Shown here in pieces: positions 45,708 to 57,379 of a stretch of DNA of 64,000 bases. The notes beneath the pieces were generated by a model. It had not been told where the DNA came from. It worked only from the letters and a program-made list of their open reading frames with translations, and did no database searches. The DNA comes from Cycas panzhihuaensis (Eukaryota; Cycadophyta), in NCBI GenBank assembly GCA_023213395.1, contig CM041465.1, positions 170,817,741-170,881,740 on the forward strand, in the 5' to 3' direction. The position numbers were made by a program, and so were the translations under genes. Numbering within the stretch: the stretch's first letter is position 1; the number at the start of each line of letters is the position of its first letter.

Positions 45708-47209
45708 GACATAGGTTGAAAAATTTTAATTCTAATCAATTCTAACTATAGATGTTCTTATGTATATTTATTAGCCTTGAACAATTACTATTATCTATTA
45801 CATATGTACATACATTTACATTTTGATATTAGTTACATAAATGAAGTAAATTGGTGATAGGTGTAGTTAGTACTTTCACTAACACCTTGAAGATGATTCA
45901 TATGTAGAGTGATTTAAACTTTTTAAAACTATATACAAATATAAGAGCCATTTAAATGAAAAAGGTGATATTAATTTTTACATGTAGGTTTGATTTTAAA
46001 AACAATTTTGGTCTTCATTGTTAGCATATGCAAGTTTGAATCTAAAAGCAATTGTTCTATTTATTGTCTTTATTATTGGAAAATAGAAAATGAAGAATTA
46101 AGGTAGAAGAAAACATTTAGTGTATCTAAAAGTTGCTTTTAGAATTATTTTGATTTATGGGGCCTTACCCTATTAACATTTAGGGTTAAATATAAACACC
46201 TACCACAACTTTGAACAAGCTTAAGCACATGAAAAAGTAAGTTTTTGTACCCTTAAAAGGAACTTGTGCACACTAAGTAGATATGCTTATTTAGGAAATC
46301 AAACCCTTATACCTTAGTCATTATGACATAGGTTTCACATTTTTTGGGTAATATTTTCAAGGATAAGACCATGAAAGGAGAGAGGTAATGATGAATTTTA
46401 GAAATAACAATATATATCTTGATTTTGTGTATAAGTTTTTTAAGGAGACATGAACATAAGCATATGAACTTCTCTTTACTTGGGCATTTCCACCTTAGTG
46501 TACCTCTAGTTATTGTCCTATATTGTGCACTTATTATGACTCGCTTACCTATCTTATTTTTAGTATTTATGTACCATTTTCAAGGATTAAATGGAGGAAT
46601 ACAAGAAGTGTCGATAGATTTCAATGGAACTTTAAAGGTGATTCTAGCAGTGCTAATGCACTTGTAGCTTCTTAACCACATACATATACATGCCATGATT
46701 TACTCCTATTTAAATCCCATAGCACTTTGATTCTTATGTCCATGACTTATGCTTGTATTTTAGCCACATATATTTTCATTATAAATTTGTATGCATATCG
46801 GTTTAAATGATATTGTGACAACATCATTGAATGACCTTTTCTTTCACATTAAATATGCACATATGAATTTGGAGGAAAGTAGAACGTTAAAGTCTATGGT
46901 CTTCTCCTTTGTGTTGAATATGTATTCATTATTGTTTTGAATTTACTTTGATTATCATTGCCACCCAATTGTAATTTCCTCATTATTTCTAGATACCATT
47001 TTATTGAGTGCAAGTTGCATTTGTTTGTCCTCTTTTTTTCTTTGTGTTTCAGTTATTCAACCTAGATTGTTTGTAGTATGGAACACGTTATTTGTACTTA
47101 CCTTATCACACTACTTGTATTCCTTAATTGCCTAGAATTATTGGGCTAGATTCTTGACTATGTGAATTTAAGATGCATGTATGCATATGAGCTCAAGGCA
47201 GATCAAGGC

Positions 47210-47349
47210 ATTAAAGTGTGTGGCATGTTGGCTTCTTTGTATACATAGTTTATATTCCTAGTCTGTTCTCATCCTTGTCATTAAAGTGTGTGGCATGCTG
47301 GCTTCTTTATATACATAGTTTATATTCCTAGTCCCTTCTCATCCTTGTC
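47210..47349. repeat. 70-bp tandem duplication upstream of LRR gene copy 2
   Basis: Units 47210-47279 and 47280-47349; counterpart of 20571-20710. Confidence 0.9.
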
Positions 47350-47553
47350 ACATATTATAATTATAGTCGTCAAGTCAATTTTACCTATAGCATGTTGTAT
47401 CCATGCATCTTCCCTTTTCTAATGTTGCTTGACTAATTTAAACCCCATTTAGAAGCATATGTGGCTTACTTAAGTGGTCAAGTTTATTTTTGGGTCAACC
47501 ACTCTTTCTCTTCATGGGTATTCACAGTTGGGATACATTTATCTTTGATTGCC

Positions 47554-47561
47554 TATATATA
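47554..47561 (+). promoter_or_regulatory. candidate TATA box of LRR gene copy 2
   Basis: TATATATA 58 bp upstream of the ATG at 47619, conserved with copy 1. Confidence 0.5.
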
Positions 47562-47618
47562 TGAGTTTGAAGGAGGTTAACCCACACATAGCCCTAAGAT
47601 TCATTTTCATTTTTGAAG

Positions 47619-50600
47619 ATGCATCTCTTATTGTTACTTGTTTTGTCCTCCCTTAGATTCCTTCTATCATGCTCAACTCTTGCCCAAGCATCTCATTTTA
47701 ATCCTCATCCCCACCTCAACAATGCTACTCATCGACAATCTCTTTTGGCATTCAAGGCTTCGAACATGTCTGATCCTAACGATGTATTAGGCAATTGGGA
47801 TTCTAATGTAACCTTCTACAATTGGAGAGGCATTTGGTGCAGTTCAAGAAGAGAAAGAGTGGTGGTCATAAATCTCCAAAGCAAGGGCTTAAGAGGTACC
47901 GTCACCCCTTTTTAAAAAATCTCTCGTTTTTGCACACTCTACGACTTGGTAATAATAGTTTTTATGGTCTCATTCCACACGAATTAGGAAGCCTCGGCCG
48001 GTTAAGAACCCTTTCGTTGCCGATAAACGAGTTAGAGGGTCCCATTCCGACGGCACTCGCTAATTGTAGCAAATTGGAAATCTTAGCTCTCTCGTTCAAC
48101 CAGTTGAGCGGAATCATTCCGCCTGAGCTATCTCTTCTGACAGGTTTACGGATACTTTACCTTGATCAAAGCAACCTCAAGGGAACATTCCTCAATCGTT
48201 GGGAAACCTCTCTGCCCTGGTGGAATTAGACTTGGGGGTGAACAATCTCCAGGGTGTCATTCCCCCTCGGTTGGGTCTCCTCATCAATCTACAGTCCCTT
48301 ATGATTAGCGAGAATCATCTTAGCGGACACATTCCACCGTCCCTCTCCAACTGCACTGCTCTCTTCGAATTGGGCTTGTACGACAACCATTTGACGGGAA
48401 CGATTCCCGTGGAGTTGTGCGCCAGGCTCCTCAATCTGCAATTACTCTCTCTGTGGAAGAACCAGCTGGGTGGTAGCATTCCGGATTCTGTGGGCAACTG
48501 TACGCAACTCACAAAACTTGCCCTGAACGAGAATCAACTGACAGGTGCAGTTCCGGCGGCCTTGGGTAAGTTGCATCTTCTTGAACGCCTTTATTTGCAT
48601 AATAATCGACTTGTCAGCGATGACGGATTGCCCGTTGTCACGGCACTCGCCAATTGCTCCGTCCTCCAAGAAATACATTTGAATTCCAATAATCTCACCA
48701 GCGTGTTGCCCCCTTCCATAGGCCGACTGTCTACCAATCTCTCCGTTTTGCGCCTGCAAATCAATCGCATTGGAGGAAACATTCCTCTGCAGATTGGGAA
48801 CCTCAAGAGCCTGTACCACCTGGATTTAAGTAGCAATATCTTCAACGGCGCCCTCCCACCAGCACTCAAAGGACTGGTAAACTTGCAAAGATTGCATCTG
48901 GACAACAACAGACTGCAAGGAAGCATTCCAAGAGAGATCGGTTATCTGAGTAACCTTGGAGAGCTGTACTTGGGCAATAATAGGATCTCCGGAGAAATTC
49001 CTTCCTCTGTTGGCGATCTTCAACAACTGAGATACCTTGATCTCCATCAAAACCAATTGACAGGAAGGATACCGGAGACTCTGGGAAATTGTTGGCGTAT
49101 GGAATTGCTAGATCTGTCCTACAACAGATTCAGTGAAGACATACCGCCAAATGTTGCCGGCCTTCCAAATTTACTTAAATATTTCAATTTGTCAAGCAAC
49201 TCTCTGCGAGGCTCCTTGCCTTTGGAGATCGGTCAGATGGCAAAGGTCTTAGCTATAGATATTTCTATGAATCGCTTAGACGGTGCCATTCCGGGCACCC
49301 TTGGGGGTTGCTCGGCTCTACAATACCTCAATCTTTCTCACAATGCATTAGAAGGGGGTATGTCTCCAGATTCGTTTGGCCAACTAAGAAGTCTCGAGGA
49401 CATGGATCTCTCTTTCAATGGCTTGTCCGGAAGAATACCAGAGTCCTTGGAAACGCTCAATATGCTTGCTCACTTGAACCTCTCTTTCAACAACTTGAGC
49501 GGAGAAATCCCAAGAGCAGGGGTGTTTACCAATCTTACCAGTGCATCGTTTATAGGAAATCCTGGCCTTTGTGGATCGTGGATACATTTGCCTGCATGTC
49601 TCGCTTCTGCTTCCGGGAAACATACAGATTCTGCACACGCAGTTCTCAAAAGAATAATAGCGTCGGTAGCTGCCGTTGGCGGTCTTATACTGTTCATCTT
49701 ACTCGTGGGCTTCTTTCGGAGTCGCAATTGGTATCTCAAGCATTTGGATCTCTCCAAAGGTTTTACGCCAAAACGAGGGCCCCCAAGGATTTCATATCAG
49801 GAGCTTCTTACTGCAACTAATGGTTTCGACGAGGCCAACTTGCTAGGAGTTGGTAGCTTTGGGTCTGTCTATAAAGCCATTCTCCGTGACGGAACCACGG
49901 CTGCCATAAAGGTGTTTCCTTTCCATAACGAAGAGTCTGACAAAAGTTTTAGGAGAGAATGCAGAGTATTGAGAAGAATTCGGCACCGGAATCTGGTTCG
50001 AATCATAACCTCCTTCTCCGACGAACACCTCAAATGTCTGGTTTTTCAGTTCATGCCTAATGGAAGTTTGGAAAAGTGCTTGCACGCTGCTGCAGATGAC
50101 AATACCGTGGATACAGAAGCGTGTGGGTTAAGTTTGAGTGATCGATTGAATGTGGCAATAGACGTAGCCCGTGGCATGACATATTTGCATCACGATTGTT
50201 TTGAGCAGGTGGTTCACTGTGATTCAAAGCCTAGCAATGTGCTCCTTGACGAAAGCATGACAGCCCGCGTGACGGACTTTGGCATTGCAAAATTAATTTA
50301 TCCAAACTCCACCGATTCACTCACTTCAACACAGGCTCTCAGAGGTTCTATCGGCTACATCGCCCCAGGTGGCCCTCTTATTTGTATTATCTGTGAATTT
50401 GTGTTGGAATCGGAAAAACCAAAATCTGATTGTGTGAATTGGAATGCAGAGTATGGATTGAATGGAAGGGTTTCAACCAAGGGAGATGTGTACAGCTATG
50501 GCATTTTGTTGTTAGAAATGCTTACAAGGAAAAAGCCAACCGACGCCATGTTTGCTGAAGGGGATTTGAACCTGCACAAGTGGGTCGCCTTGGCTTATCC

Positions 50601-50835
50601 TGATAGAATACCCAACGTGGTTGATCGCAGCTTGCTGGAGGGTTTCAATACTGACCGGCAGGAGATCGTCCGCTATTGTCTTCTTCGACTCGTGCATGTG
50701 GGATTACTGTCCTCCAAAGAATCACCAGAAGACCGACCGAGCATGAGAGCGGTGGTGGGAGCATTGGAGAGTATTAAGCAGAGCTTTGAAGGAACCACAC
50801 TGTCTGCCAGATTTGCATCGGATATATGGCATTAG
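47619..50835 (+). pseudogene. LRR receptor-like kinase (subfamily XII-like), copy 2, full length with two frameshifts
   Basis: Membrane receptor kinase: signal peptide (MHLLLLLVLSSLRFLLSCS), LRRNT cap, about twenty LRRs, membrane segment (SVAAVGGLILFILLVGFF, about 49661-49714) and a cytoplasmic Ser/Thr kinase (about 49825-50800). Kinase motifs: G-loop GVGSFGSVYK, AAIKVF lysine, catalytic loop HCDSKPSN (non-RD: Cys before Asp), TDFGIAKL, and GDVYSYGI. Such non-RD LRR-XII kinases include pattern-recognition receptors like FLS2, EFR and XA21. Defects: a 1-nt deletion near 47905 brings a stop at 47913-47915, and another near 48186 shifts the frame again; copy 1 has the uninterrupted reading at both points. 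The cap Cys is Tyr (FYNWRGIWC). An 81-bp in-frame intron splits the kinase. Start is the ATG at 47619; an upstream TTG in frame is not a likely start. If the two deletions are assembly errors the gene could be functional. Confidence 0.9.
50369..50449 (+). other. 81-bp intron inside the kinase domain of LRR gene copy 2
   Basis: The frame is open across it, but the 27 extra residues (start GGPLICIICEF) interrupt the invariant segment GSIGYIAP-EYG. Removing GTGGCC...ATGCAG restores ...IAPEYGLNGRVSTKGDVYSYG. It has GT-AG ends and phase 1 (cca g | ag tat). Kinase-region introns are known in subfamily XII genes. Confidence 0.88.
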
Positions 50836-51290
50836 TGGCCAATACAAGTGCTGCAGGCGGAGGGTCGGAATCCCGAAGCTCTACTACATCTACCGAGTAG
50901 TAGATGTAGTATGGGATGGGACATGGGTACAAAGGGTTAAGATGACATGATATTAGATGTGACATAAATATAAAGAGGATAAATAATATGTCATTATAAT
51001 TAACATTAGAAAAATAATAGCGAGTATGCATATATACATGTATACAAACAAATCCATAGTAATTATTTACAATGACAACAATCACCCACTTGATAATATT
51101 TTTGGGGATGAAATAAAACTTCAAACTATCACTTCTTTATGAAAATGATAAAGAATATATAAATAAGCTCTTATGCAATTGTTGTTTAAAGCTACAATTA
51201 AAAAAAACTAATATAATGTTATTTAGAGATGTTGGGAATTTATTAACTCAACATCCATATTACCCTTCAAATACACATATAAGCATTATT
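50836..51290. other. 3' flank of LRR gene with a perfect hairpin
   Basis: Downstream of the stop lies a 12-bp perfect inverted repeat (TACTACATCTAC, 50882-50893; complement 50900-50911) with a 6-nt loop, 47 bp after the stop codon, then AT-rich sequence without genes. Confidence 0.6.
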
Positions 51291-51631
51291 AAAAAGTTGG
51301 GATTTAAACATACAAGAGAAATATGTAATACAAAATACAATATTTAGATGATTTGATAATTATATTTAACATGATAATGTACATATATGTAGAGACGTAT
51401 ACCTCATCTAAGACTAGTGGAAAATAATGATAAAGTAGATGAAAATTTATGACCTTTAATCATATGTGTTAAGAGTATTCACTTATTCAATTACTTATAA
51501 GAAATATTTTTATGTACTTAAGAGAAATCATGCAAATTCATGTACAACAATTTAGAGTGCACAATAATACATCACCAAGTGATTGCAATGACCACTCACA
51601 TAATCCATGTATTAAGCATTATTTTCAACAC
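51290..51631 (-). repeat. LTR-like repeat family I, copy 2
   Basis: Homologous to 33000-33391. On the minus strand it starts TGTTGAAAATAATGC directly after a purine-type GGGAG (plus 51632-51636 reads CTCCC), the layout of a 3' LTR and polypurine tract. Left end is estimated. Confidence 0.6.
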
Positions 51632-51636
51632 TCCCA

Positions 51637-52121
51637 TATAATATTTCATTCATTATGGTTAGTTAAATATATTTTTCAACCTTACTAAACAAGTGTGCGA
51701 TTAGTTCAACTATGCTTCTATTTGCACTTCCTATATTTCTTCTTCAATTCTAATTTTGATCATCTGAGTTTGGGCTCCTTAAGCTCTAATTATATTTTTA
51801 GCCTTCAAGCTTGAGTTGTTGATGTCTATATAATGAAATAAAACTATCTACCAAAATATGCATATAACCAGCCATTGTAACTACCTATTTTCTAGGAAGA
51901 TTTTTGCATATATGGTTCATCAATATCTATAGAAGTTACATATAGAATATTTATCAACAATCTTTCAATGTGTCCATACTTATCATAATATATTTTAGGA
52001 CTAAGTTGAACTATCTAACTAAATAAATATAAAGCCAAATTGCTTGTTGTACATGAATAAATGAAATTACTTAACTAAATAATATTCAAGCATTCTTGTG
52101 GATAATTGATAAAGCATAAAT
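51637..52121. other. AT-rich sequence interrupted by copia D
   Basis: Noncoding. The part 51830-51930 resembles the start of repeat R1 (28490). It ends with TAAAT (52117-52121), the target site of copia D; the sequence continues at 59656. Confidence 0.55.
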
Positions 52122-52430
52122 TGAAAGAGGTTAATGTATCAAGGTCATTTATGTAGATTAATTATGTGGCCTTAGGATATATTGTTAACATTAGTTTTTT
52201 AATGAAATGTACTTTATGTACATTTAAATGTAATTTCGGGTTCATGTCATTAGGTGGGAAAATCCTAATCTTAGTGCTCACCTTCAATAATAAAAGGTAA
52301 AATCTCAATGAGGGAGTCATTATTCATTCTCACATCCAAGCTTGCTCTCATATCTTGTTTCATCTCTTTCATTCTCCATTGCCATTGTGTGCATGTGAGT
52401 GATTTATTCCTTAGATCCATCATTCCTTCA
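52122..52430 (+). repeat. 5' LTR of copia D
   Basis: 309 bp, TGAAAGAGGTTAATG to CATTCCTTCA. The segment with AATAATAAAAGG (about 52287-52298) could include the promoter/polyadenylation signal. Confidence 0.92.
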
Positions 52431-52432
52431 TG

Positions 52433-52446
52433 TGGTATCAGAGCTA
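52433..52446 (+). other. primer-binding site of copia D
   Basis: TGGTATCAGAGCTA, perfect match to the initiator tRNA-Met complement, two bases after the LTR. Confidence 0.92.
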
Positions 52447-54384
52447 GAAGGAGATCTATTCACTACATTCCACATGCATGGAGTCATTTTACCTCTCCTT
52501 CACCTTTAATGTGAAGTATTGAGAGTGCATTCATCATTTTTTAAACATTTTGAGAGCTTAAAATTATAGTACTTTGTATGTTGCTACTTTCGATATGTGT
52601 GTAGAAATTTAGAGTTGAAGAATACATGTTTTTTAATCCATTTAGCTGCTGAAACAGTCCCGAAAGCATTAAAAGCCTAAAATTTCATAAAAAAATTGAC
52701 CATATCAAAATTTGATGACATTTGGCATGCAAGGTTGCCTTGACTAGAGGATCATTTTTATCTTCTCGAGAAACTTCAAATTCAGCCTGTAATAGCGAGT
52801 TTTGGCTATGATAAAAGGGTAAAATTTGTGGATAAGTGATTTAAGGCACTTGTTCTAATGAAATCCTTTAATTATTAGCTAAAAATCTAAAAAATTTATT
52901 AAAGAATCTGGTAGATTTATGTCTTAAGATTACTTTAAGATAAATCTGATCAAATTTCATCCACTGGTTAGTGAGATCTATGCAATTTTCTCACGGTTGT
53001 TGATTTTGTCTATTCAACCCCATAAAGGACATTACAAGGGCATTTCGGGTAGCTTTTTGGAAGATTTTGGAGATGATGCAGAAGGGAAAGTTAATGCACG
53101 TGTCAAAACATAACTTTTTACATATTAAAATTTAGATTCTGAGACAGTGGATCTGACAGGATTTTGCTTCTATGTTTTTTCAGGCAGAAATGTTTTTTGT
53201 CCTTTTTCAGAAATTTGACTTCATAATTCTATTAGAAACGACATTTTGAACACTTTTTTCTTCTGTCATAAATTCAGATTTCATCATTTAGGCCTTCATA
53301 TTTATAATTTTAAAAAATTATACCCATTTATTATTATTTGTAACTTTTGTGAAAAAATCATAAAATAGGGCAAAATAGCATGCATATAAATTTAGAAAAA
53401 TCAATATTTTAGCAGCAAATTGATCTACTTTTTAGCCCATTATGGCTTTTGTATTAAAACTTCCAAAAACATATTTTGAAACATTGTATTAAAGCAAAGC
53501 AAACCTTGGATCAGAAGTAACATGTAGTTTCCTTGTTAAATCTAGCATACTTTTTCTATTTGCACACATAGCATAAAGCATCACATAAAGTAGCAACAAC
53601 AACAAAGCAAGTACAAAAAGCAAGCAAGCACATTTTGTAACTTTCCATTTCAGTTTTCAGTTATACAGAAACATCTTAATACTATTCCTAAAAAGAATCT
53701 CATTCGTACGATTTATACTGCCAATTCTTGACTTGTGCGCACACTTACCTTGGTTGAAATAGACCAAGGTTGGCTAAAGTCTAGGCCCTAAGGGAGGTGT
53801 GAGTTTCATACTGGGTCTGGTCTTAACCGGAATAGTGGTGGAAAGATAGGTTAGCCATACCTATGGCCTACAGTCAAAGATAATCTTGATAACCACCCAA
53901 GAAAATTGAAAAGCTTAATGCAAGATTAAAATTAACCCAGTCCAATATCTGTCATAACCGTGGGATACGTAGTACCGTTTGACTCTTTGGAGGATGTATA
54001 TAGTTACTCATTGGTAAATTGGGCGAGGACTGGGAGTACCTAGGCTCCACTGTGACTTGGATTTCATCACTAAGCGCAGGTGTAGGTATCGCGGGTGAAG
54101 GCCCTAATCGTATACTAGAAGCCTTGACATTAAAACCTCACCTACATATAGACATAAGTGAGAGGTTAGTGGTATGACACATCACCACTCTTTGCCATCT
54201 CTACATTAGGCCCTATTCTTGCATCATTGCTTATAGTTATTTTTTATAGTTATTGAAAAATACTTAATCATTGCTTGCTTTTCATCATAGAATTTATTTC
54301 TACATCCCTACTGCGCTAAGTGTACTAGCCACACGTGTCAGTGGCACATACTTCTATCATCTCTTCTACTTCTTCATCATCACC
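52447..54384 (+). other. copia D untranslated leader
   Basis: About 1.94 kb without a coding frame. The part 53700-54200 is GC-richer than the rest and may be structured RNA. No known motif recognised. Confidence 0.6.
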
Positions 54385-55360
54385 ATGTCATCTCAATTCA
54401 AGCATAATGTTAACTGCATATTAAAAGGCAAAGAAAATTGGGATCTATGGTACACTGGAGTTAAAAATACTGCAAAGTATGAAGGCCTTTGGAGAGCCCA
54501 TTTATAGTCTACACCCAGTATACCAGCAACATCTACAACATCTGCTTCTAGTGGATCCACCCCAACAGATCCTATAGATGCTGCAGCCAAATTACAATGG
54601 GAGATAGATGATGAAAAGATTCGTGCAAGAATTATATTGGTCACTTATCACTCATTGCATAACTTGATTAAGGAAGAGCAATATGATATAGCTTGGAAGG
54701 TCCTTGAAGTTCTCAAGAAGAACTTTGATACCAAATCAGATTTAGAATTTATTCATCTTGTTCTAAAAATGAACAAATTAAAAATGCGAAAGGGACGGGC
54801 TCATGAGACAATAAATCTCCTTCGACCAATCAAATAAGCAATTGATAAAGATTTTAAGACCCAATGCATCACTTGGTCATTTTTGATCTAGTTATGTCTA
54901 CATGTTTCTGATTATAAAAACTTGCTTGAAAGCCTTCAATCTAGTGGAATATTAAAAATACTCTACTTTGAAGCACTTGCTGATAAGTTCATTGAATTTG
55001 ACAAGACCTTTGATATGAATTTTGTAGCCTCTGACTCTCTTCTAGATGCAGCCTTTGAGGTAGAAGAAGAAGTTTGCTACACACGAAATCAAGGTCCCTC
55101 TCGTAGTAGAGGAAATAACTGAGGAAGAGGAAGAGGAAGAAACATGGGAAATCGTCCACAAGGTTAATCAAACCCTCAGTCACAGCCTTGACAGTCTCAA
55201 GGCCAAGGGCCACCTCAATAAAGAGCAAGATAATCAGGCCAAACCAGTACCTCTTCAGGGACTGGTAATCAAACTATTATGTGTGATCGGTGTAACCATA
55301 AAGGACATTTAGCAAAAGACTACAGAACCACCACTTATAAGTTGGTCAAATTCTAACCAA
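54385..55360 (+). pseudogene. copia D gag
   Basis: ATG at 54385 (MSSQFKHNVNCILKGKENWDLW, continuing YTGVKN), a typical copia gag N-terminus of the N-W-x-x-W type. A stop (TAG) at 54507 region, then open again: 54637-54837 and 54922-55122 carry the UBN2-like gag core (EEQYDIAWKVLEVLKKNF). A zinc knuckle CDRCNHKGHLAKDY at 55282-55323 has its last Cys changed to Tyr. Broken into several frames. Confidence 0.8.
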
Positions 55361-55559
55361 AATATGGAGCTCACAATATTAAAGAAACTTGTGAAGAATC
55401 GTTTAATGGTGCAGGTCTTGTACAAGCACACATTCAAAGAATTGAGGGATCTTCAGCATCAAATGCCATTGACCAACCAAAGAGATAATTTGAAGCTCGA
55501 TGTGGATACATCACTTATGAATTCCCTTCTCCAATGCCAAGCCCTATTGGAATTGCCAA

Positions 55560-56600
55560 TAGTGTGGCTTTAATCGAAAGACAGTAGATTATGGACATAT
55601 GAGCAACTCAACATATGACGTGCAATCGCAGTCTATATCAGACATTTGACTAAAATGTTCAAGGAGTTATTCACATGGTTGATAAATCATAATAACCTGT
55701 TGAAGGAATTGGTAACATTCGCCTGTGACTCCTAGGCCTAGAATATTTTACATTGTTTGATGTCTTATACATACCCAATCTCAAACAAAACCTACTCTCT
55801 TTATCCACACTTCTCTCTCTTGGATTTACATCTCTTTGGCAAACTCTTTCGTTTGAATGACTCTCCATCTTCTGAATCCCATTGTGCCTAAAGCCCTTGT
55901 GCTGATGAAGAATTTACATTTAATTCCATCTTGACCCATCCAACATTATCACCAGAATCTCTTTGGCATGCTCGCATGGTCCATGTTCATATTAATAGAC
56001 TTAGAGATCTTTCAAACACTCTTCCAAATCTTCCAAAGTTCTCCTCTAAGCCCTTTAAATGTGAAACTTGTATCATTGCCAAATCTCATGGACAACCCTT
56101 TCCCAAAAGTCAGTAAAATCAAGCCATCCATTACAATTGGTACACTCCGATTTATGTAGACCAATGCCCATTCCTTCACTGAAGTAAAAATTATATTATA
56201 TCTCTTTCATTGATAATTTCACTAGAAAAGTATGGGTAGCTTTTCTACACAAGAAAGATAAAGCCTTCCGTATATTCAAAGAATTCAACGCCCTCACTAA
56301 AAAAGAGTCAGGTTATCAACTCAAATGTCTTCAAACTGATAATGGTGGCGAATATACCTCACATGAGTTTGAAATCTACCTTCGAGATAATGGCATCAAG
56401 CATCAAACAACAGTAGCAGGTATCCCACAACAGAATAGAGTTGTTGAGCGCATGAATAGGACAATCATGAACATGGCTCGAGCTATGTTGATATACAAAA
56501 ATGTACCTGCCTACCTATGGGCTGAAGCTATCTTGACAATTGTTTATTGTATCAATGCTATTAGCCCATCAAAGGAAGTATAATCACCTAATGAAAAGTG
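55560..56600 (+). pseudogene. copia D protease and integrase
   Basis: Protease site at 55594-55620: D-I-stop-A-T-Q-H-M-T where D-S-G-A-T-x-H-M-T is expected, so a stop falls in the active-site triplet. The pre-integrase zinc domain at 55931-56116 is intact (LWHARMVHVHINRL with H...H, then CETCIIAKSHGQPF). Integrase core: LQTDNGGEYTSHEF (about 56328-56369) and PQQNRVVERMNR (about 56427-56462) keep the second Asp and the Glu. The first Asp site is blurred by a frame change near 56150. Confidence 0.82.
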
Positions 56601-57379
56601 GTAAAGACAAGCCTCCATTGTTCACTACTTTAAAATTTTTAGCTCTATATGCTATGCCCACATTCTGGATGCAGATCAAAATAAACTCCAGCGAAGGGCA
56701 CTTAAAGGCATTTTTGTTGGATACCCTATGGATAAGAAAAGGTATAAGGTCTTTATACCTTCATAACGAAAAATCATTATTACTAGAGATGTCATTTTTA
56801 TGGAGACAGAGGATCAATTACTTAAATTAGACTTCAAAGTACCCTCACGTTACTATAATTATGTTATCAAGTATGATGTTCAAATTCTAAAATTTAGGGG
56901 GGCGGGGGGAACAAACATAAATTACTCCAAATATTGGAAGTTGACAATAGAGCCTCGGAGGATATAAGTTGTGACTCTGAACTCATGAGTGCATATCCAG
57001 TACCATCTTTTGAAGATAACAGAGTTAACAAAGGCAAAGACATTATAGAAGAACCATCCTTTCCACCTTCAGTCGACGAAGGCAAAATAGTGGTAGAAGG
57101 ACCATCTTTCTCAGGCACATCAACATTCTCCTCATAAAATAATCATTTTAATAAATAAGATTAGAACTAAGAAGTTGAGGAAATAAAATCTTCATTCCCA
57201 ACTCGAGGATCTCGAGAAGCCCGCCAACTCAATAAGGACATACGACCAGATGAGGTGGGAAAAACTGGTACTCGAAGTGCCCATTGAGCAAGGATGTATA
57301 AATCAATATATATTGAGCTCAAACCCGTAGAACTACACCTTACTCTTAATGAAGAGTCCTAACGTACCAAGAAGCTGTA

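Larger units (their letters stand above)
45708..49422. repeat. duplicated block, copy 2
   Basis: Collinear with 19050-22774. The noncoding upstream 1.9 kb is preserved as well as the gene, indicating a DNA-level duplication rather than a retrocopy. Copy 2 continues beyond the homology end into the rest of the gene. Confidence 0.9.

Noticed and set aside
36627-49422. One large segmental duplication of 16060-22774 including the gypsy tail and the LRR gene
   Set aside because: The gypsy and copia parts differ by roughly 15-20% while the LRR blocks differ by only a few percent, so they were not duplicated together.
50369-50449. Novel 27-residue insertion in a kinase activation loop
   Set aside because: It has exact GT-AG borders and its removal restores an invariant kinase motif; it is an intron.
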